Positions 15,356 to 19,271 of a stretch of 19,271 bases of DNA are shown piece by piece (the stretch's first letter is position 1; every line of letters begins with the position of its first letter). The notes beneath the pieces were generated by a model, which was given only the letters and a program-made list of their open reading frames with translations, did not search any database and had not been told where the DNA came from. A program made the translations under genes and the position numbers. The stretch spans positions 1 to 19,271 of the forward strand of contig JBEKLQ010000076.1 in NCBI GenBank assembly GCA_050010115.1. Direction: 5' to 3'. Source of the DNA: JAKACA01 sp050010115 (GTDB lineage: Bacteria; Actinomycetota; Acidimicrobiia; Acidimicrobiales; Bog-793).

Positions 15356-18067
15356 GTGGTAGACGTCGCGCGCGCCCCGTTCGGGGAGTTGGACCTGGCC
15401 GATGCCGCCCGTCTCTCGCCCGACGAAGTGCTCTCGCGCCTCGGGAGTGGCCCCGATGGGCTCTCGTCCGACGATGCGGCGGAGCGGTTACGACAGTTCG
15501 GGCCGAACGCGCTCGGTACGCATCGGGTGCGTGCCACCACCGTCCTCTTCCGTCAGATCCGCAACCCGATCCTGCTCCTCCTGCTCGGGGCGGCGCTGGT
15601 GTCGGGGCTGACCGGCGGTGGCACCAATGCGGTGATCATCGCGGTGATAGTCGCCCTCAGCGTCGGTCTGGGCTTCGTCAACGAGTACCGGGCGGAGGTG
15701 GCGATGGCCTCCCTCCGCGGCAAGATCCGGCACGAGGCCGAGGTCCTGAGGGACGGACGGGCGTGCCGGGTCCCGGTGACGAACCTCGTGCCCGGCGACG
15801 TGGTGTCGCTCCGCATCGGCGCTCTCGTGCCGGCTGACCTCCGCTTGCTGAAGGTCGACGAACTCGAGTGCGACGAAGGCCTGCTGACCGGCGAGTCGAT
15901 GCCGGTAGCCAAGTCGGTGGCGCCCATCTCCGACCGCCAAGGGCTGGACCAGCCGGGATGCGCCTTCATGGGGACGATCGTGCACGAGGGGTCGGGCCTT
16001 GGCGTTGTCGTTCGGATCGGAGCCAGCACCGCCTTCGGGCAGATCGCCGCGGGCCTGGCCGAGACGCAGGGCCAGACTGCGTTCGAGGTGGGTCTGTCGC
16101 GTTTCTCGCGCTTCTTGTTCGAGGTCGCCGCCGTGCTGACGGCGTTCATCTTCATCGTCAACGTGGCGCTGTCACGACCCCTCATCGAAGCCCTGCTCTT
16201 CTCGCTGGCGATCGCCGTGGGTATCGCCCCCGAGATGATGCCGGCCATCGTGACCGTGAGCCTGTCGGCCGGCTCCAAGGCCCTCGTGGCGAAGAAGGTA
16301 CTGGTGAAGCGGCTGGTCGCCATCGAGGACCTGGGCAACATCGAGATCCTCTTCACCGACAAGACGGGCACCCTCACCGAAGGGCTCATCACCTTCGAGC
16401 GGGCACTCGACGCCGACGGGCAGACGAGCGACCGCCCGCTGCTGCTGGGGCTGGTGTGCAACGAGGCGACGCTCACCGAGAAGGGACCGGTCGGGGGAAA
16501 CGCATTGGACCAGGCCCTGTGGTCGGCTCCCGGGGCAGCTGCGGGAGAGGAGATCGCCGCCACGTTCGCTGGCTATGAGCGGCTGGGCGTCCTTCCCTTC
16601 GACCACGAGCGACAGCTGGCCTCGGTGTTGGTGACGGACCCTGCGGGCCAGCCGTTCTTGATCACCAAGGGCGCACCCGAGGTGGTGCTGGACCGCTGCG
16701 CAGACGTCCCCAGCGGCGCTCGGCCGGCGCTGGAGTCGCTGTTCTCCGAAGGAGCCCGTGTGGTGGCCGTTGCCTCCCGCCCGGCCGAGGGCATGGAGGC
16801 GGTCACCGCCAAGGACGAGCAGGGGTTGGCGCTCGTCGGGTTCCTGACCTTCGCCGATCGCCCGAAGGTCGACGCCGGATCCTCCATCGCCCAGCTCGAA
16901 CGGCTGGGGGTCGAGGTCAAGATCATCACGGGGGACAACGGCCTGGTGGCAGCGAAGGTGTGCTCGGAGATCGGGGTCGCCTGCGCGGGCGTCCTCAGCG
17001 GTGCCGAGGTGGAGTCGCTTGACGACGACCACCTCGAAGCGGCCATCCCGACAACGACGGTGTTCGCTCGGATCAGCCCCGATCAGAAGTCGCGGATCAT
17101 CAAAGTGGCCCGCCGCAGCGGAAAGGACGTGGCGTTCCTCGGAGATGGGGTAAACGACGCCGTGGCGCTCCACCACGCCGATGTCGGGATTTCGGTGGAC
17201 TCGGGAACCGACGTGGCCAAGGACGCCGCCGACGTGGTGCTGCTCGACAAGGATCTCGGGGTGCTGGCCGAAGGGGTGATGGAGGGCCGCCGCATCTTCG
17301 CCAACACCATGAAGTACGTCCTCATGTCCACGTCGTCGAACTTCGGCAACATGTTCAGTGCGGCTGGAGCCTCGGTGTTCCTGACATTCCTGCCGATGCT
17401 GCCGACCCAGATCCTCCTCAACAACCTGCTCTACAACACCGGTCAGCTGGTGATCCCGACCGACCGGGTGGACCCTGAGGCCTTAGCCCGACCGGCGGCG
17501 TGGGACATGAAGTTCATCCGGAACTTCATGGCTGTGTTCGGTCCAGTGAGCTCGGTCTTCGACTTCGTCACTTTCTGGGTGATGCTTTCGTTGCTCCACG
17601 CCGGCCACAGCGAGTTCAGGACCGGTTGGTTCGTCGAGTCGATCGCCACCCAGACCCTCGTGATTTACGTGATCCGGACCCGGCGGATGCCTTTCGTGAA
17701 GAGCCGACCCAGCCTGCCCATGTTGTTCGTCCCGACCGGAGCCGCCCTGGTCGGCGCGATCCTGCCCTACACGGGGCTGGCCAAGCTGCTGGGCTTCACG
17801 CCGCTGCCCACGACCTTCTTCCTACTGCTGTTCGGGATGGTCGTTGTATACCTGTTGCTGGTCGAGCTGGCGAAGACTCGTTTCTACCGTGCCCCCCATG
17901 CCCGGACTCCCCGGATCGCCTCCAGCCATGCCGAACGGCTGGAGCGGCGGATCCGCCGCCGGGCGCATCGCTTCATCACCTTTGCCATGCAAGAGGAGCA
18001 AACCCGACGAGGGTCCAAGGCTCAGGCTTCGCGGACCAGAACCGTCAACAAGCCGTCCGATGAATGA
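15356..18067 (+). CDS. mgtA: MgtA-like magnesium-translocating P-type ATPase
   Basis: 903 residues, close to the roughly 900 of MgtA/MgtB (P3B) pumps, which import Mg2+ across the plasma membrane using ATP. Motifs in order: an N-terminal cation-ATPase domain (LSSDDAAERLRQFGPNAL), two first membrane helices with RNPILLLLLGAALVSG, the actuator motif TGES (178-181), the ion-binding helix GIAPEMMP (289-296), phosphorylation site DKTGT (Asp335), the nucleotide-domain motif KGAPE, TGDN, and GDGVNDA (596-602), then six hydrophobic C-terminal helices. The APEMMPAIVTVSLSAGSKAL and VKRLVAIEDLGNIEILFTDK stretches point to the Mg2+ branch rather than Ca2+ SERCA-type pumps. The C-terminal tail is basic. 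The GTG at 15356 has only a weak ribosome site. No Mg2+ leader or riboswitch is evident upstream. Confidence 0.88.
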   Translation: MVDVARAPFGELDLADAARLSPDEVLSRLGSGPDGLSSDDAAERLRQFGPNALGTHRVRATTVLFRQIRNPILLLLLGAALVSGLTGGGTNAVIIAVIVALSVGLGFVNEYRAEVAMASLRGKIRHEAEVLRDGRACRVPVTNLVPGDVVSLRIGALVPADLRLLKVDELECDEGLLTGESMPVAKSVAPISDRQGLDQPGCAFMGTIVHEGSGLGVVVRIGASTAFGQIAAGLAETQGQTAFEVGLSRFSRFLFEVAAVLTAFIFIVNVALSRPLIEALLFSLAIAVGIAPEMMPAIVTVSLSAGSKALVAKKVLVKRLVAIEDLGNIEILFTDKTGTLTEGLITFERALDADGQTSDRPLLLGLVCNEATLTEKGPVGGNALDQALWSAPGAAAGEEIAATFAGYERLGVLPFDHERQLASVLVTDPAGQPFLITKGAPEVVLDRCADVPSGARPALESLFSEGARVVAVASRPAEGMEAVTAKDEQGLALVGFLTFADRPKVDAGSSIAQLERLGVEVKIITGDNGLVAAKVCSEIGVACAGVLSGAEVESLDDDHLEAAIPTTTVFARISPDQKSRIIKVARRSGKDVAFLGDGVNDAVALHHADVGISVDSGTDVAKDAADVVLLDKDLGVLAEGVMEGRRIFANTMKYVLMSTSSNFGNMFSAAGASVFLTFLPMLPTQILLNNLLYNTGQLVIPTDRVDPEALARPAAWDMKFIRNFMAVFGPVSSVFDFVTFWVMLSLLHAGHSEFRTGWFVESIATQTLVIYVIRTRRMPFVKSRPSLPMLFVPTGAALVGAILPYTGLAKLLGFTPLPTTFFLLLFGMVVVYLLLVELAKTRFYRAPHARTPRIASSHAERLERRIRRRAHRFITFAMQEEQTRRGSKAQASRTRTVNKPSDE

Positions 18068-18196
18068 TCGAACTGGTTCGCCGGGTCCGCCAGAGCCGAA
18101 GATGATCAGCTGCCGAGGGCTCCAAGAGGGCTCCGCATGTCCGGGAGCCTACGCGACAGGTTGGCGGCACATCTACGCTGAAGCGCCAGGTGGGGC

Positions 18197-18222
18197 CTAG
18201 CCGCCTGCACGCAGGCGGCTAG
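18197..18222. terminator. Strong GC-rich hairpin after the ATPase gene
   Basis: CTAGCCGCCTG (18197-18207) and CAGGCGGCTAG (18212-18222) pair over 11 bases around the loop CACG, 129 bases after the ATPase stop and 48 bases before the phosphoketolase start. There is no T run, but GC-rich actinobacterial terminators often lack one. It could alternatively be a leader hairpin of the phosphoketolase transcript. Nothing else in 18068-18270 can be named. Confidence 0.5.
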
Positions 18223-18270
18223 CGCGGGCGCTGATCTTGCAGAGCAAGGGACCGTGACCGGAGGTGGGTG

Positions 18271-19271
18271 GTGGCGAGAACGACGAGCGGACAGGTGACG
18301 ACTCCTGCAACAGGCGCACGCCTGTCAGACGAGGACGTCCGGCTCCTTGACGGCTATTGGCGGGCTGCCAACTACTTGTCCGTGGGCCAGATCTATCTTC
18401 TCGACAACCCGTTGCTCAGCCAGCCGCTCCAGGCCGAGCACGTCAAAGCCCGCCTGCTCGGTCACTGGGGTACGACGCCCGGCCTGAACTTCGTCTACGC
18501 GCACCTGAACCGCGTGATTCGCGCGTGGGACTTGAACATGATCTTTGTCACCGGTCCCGGCCACGGAGGCCCGGGCGTGGTCGCAAACACCTACCTCGAG
18601 GGAACGTATACGGAGCTGTACCCGCACGTAAGCCGGGACGAGGCGGGACTCCGCCGGCTTTTCCGCCAGTTCTCGTTTCCCGGGGGAATCCCGAGTCATG
18701 CCGCACCGGAGACGCCCGGGTCGATCAACGAGGGCGGTGAGCTCGGTTACTCCCTTGCGCACGCCTACGGTGCGGCATTCGACAACCCCGACCTGATCGT
18801 GTGTTGCGTAATCGGAGATGGCGAGGCGGAGACCGGCCCGCTCGCCGCCAGCTGGCACTCCAACAAGTTCCTCGACCCAACCCACGACGGCGCCGTCCTT
18901 CCCGTGTTGCACCTGAACGGCTACAAGATCGCCAATCCGACCGTGCTCGCCCGGATCCCCGACGAGGAGCTCGTCGCCTTGTTCGAGGGCTACGGCTACG
19001 GGGTGCATGTCGTCGCGGGCGATGAGCCGGCGTCGATGCACCAGAAGATGGCGGCGACCCTCGACGCAGTCGTGGAGGAGATCGTGGGGATCCAGCGGGC
19101 CGCGCGGGAGGGCGGAAAGACAGATCGGCCGCGCTGGCCGATGATCGTGTTGCGGAGCCCGAAGGGCTGGACGGGACCGAAGGAGGTGGACGGCCTGCAG
19201 GTCGAAGGCACCTGGCGGGCCCACCAAGTACCGCTCGGCGAGGTCCGCACGAACCCCGAACACCTCGCGAT
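18271..19271 (+). CDS. xfp: Phosphoketolase (Xfp family), N-terminal part
   Basis: The frame runs open from the GTG at 18271 through the right edge, giving about 333 of the usual 790-820 residues. It is the N-terminal thiamine diphosphate domain of xylulose-5-phosphate/fructose-6-phosphate phosphoketolase, which splits these sugars to acetyl phosphate plus an aldose phosphate. Family signatures: LLDGYWRAANYLSVGQIYLL, LLGHWGTTPGLNFVYAHLNR, TGPGHGGPGVVANTYLEGTY, PGSINEGGELGYSLAHAYGA, the cofactor/metal motif GDGEAETGPLA, and LHLNGYKIANPT. The ribosome site GGAGG ends six bases before 18271; an alternative GTG at 18268 is too close to it. Acetate kinase or phosphotransacetylase genes would be expected downstream. 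Cytosolic carbon metabolism. Confidence 0.95.
   Translation, partial: MARTTSGQVTTPATGARLSDEDVRLLDGYWRAANYLSVGQIYLLDNPLLSQPLQAEHVKARLLGHWGTTPGLNFVYAHLNRVIRAWDLNMIFVTGPGHGGPGVVANTYLEGTYTELYPHVSRDEAGLRRLFRQFSFPGGIPSHAAPETPGSINEGGELGYSLAHAYGAAFDNPDLIVCCVIGDGEAETGPLAASWHSNKFLDPTHDGAVLPVLHLNGYKIANPTVLARIPDEELVALFEGYGYGVHVVAGDEPASMHQKMAATLDAVVEEIVGIQRAAREGGKTDRPRWPMIVLRSPKGWTGPKEVDGLQVEGTWRAHQVPLGEVRTNPEHLA

Noticed and set aside
18325..19263. 312-codon minus-strand open frame
   Set aside because: It lies opposite the phosphoketolase gene, which is unmistakable on the plus strand.

Overview
The window is GC-rich DNA with GTG and TTG starts, purine-rich ribosome sites and ATGA stop/start overlaps. 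It carries a very large ATP-binding LuxR regulator, a polyketide-exporter-type ABC permease with its TetR regulator, and an aerobic CO-dehydrogenase-type large subunit. This suggests a high-GC actinobacterium (Actinomycetota), perhaps an environmental lineage; the class is a guess.

Layout. 1-1666: the 3' end of an ABC-2 exporter permease overlaps a TetR regulator. 1667-2863: a gene-poor stretch ending in a 223-bp repeat whose right end is the 3' half of a tRNA-Ser(GGA). 2864-7393: a co-directional set of a LAL-type LuxR regulator, a small helical protein and three short exported proteins (two related SipW/TasA-like beta proteins and one fibronectin-III-like protein). 7551-8974: a SnoaL/NTF2-like protein and a frameshifted NAD-dependent epimerase. 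8994-10770 (minus): a twice-frameshifted SDR dehydrogenase behind an exported six-repeat beta-propeller. 10916-11362: an IS21-type transposase remnant running into the second copy of the repeat. 11485-13917 (minus): a lone molybdenum hydroxylase large subunit. 14107-15195 (minus): an exported protein made of three cysteine-bearing repeats. 15356-18067: an MgtA-like P-type ATPase. 18271 to the end: the N-terminal part of a phosphoketolase.

The two tRNA-Ser fragments are in direct orientation 8,614 bp apart and both start their tRNA identity at the anticodon loop, where tyrosine recombinases commonly cross over. I read 2749-11362 as a genomic island, or one of several stacked islands, that has lost its integrase. 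Its cargo is the regulator/exported-protein operon, a small oxidoreductase group and the propeller. Both dehydrogenases carry frameshifts and the transposase is a fragment, so part of the island looks decayed unless the indels are assembly errors. The most novel candidate is the LuxR-controlled exported-protein operon, which resembles SipW/TasA-type surface-fibre loci but has no signal peptidase gene in view. The two other exported repeat proteins add to a surface-protein theme.
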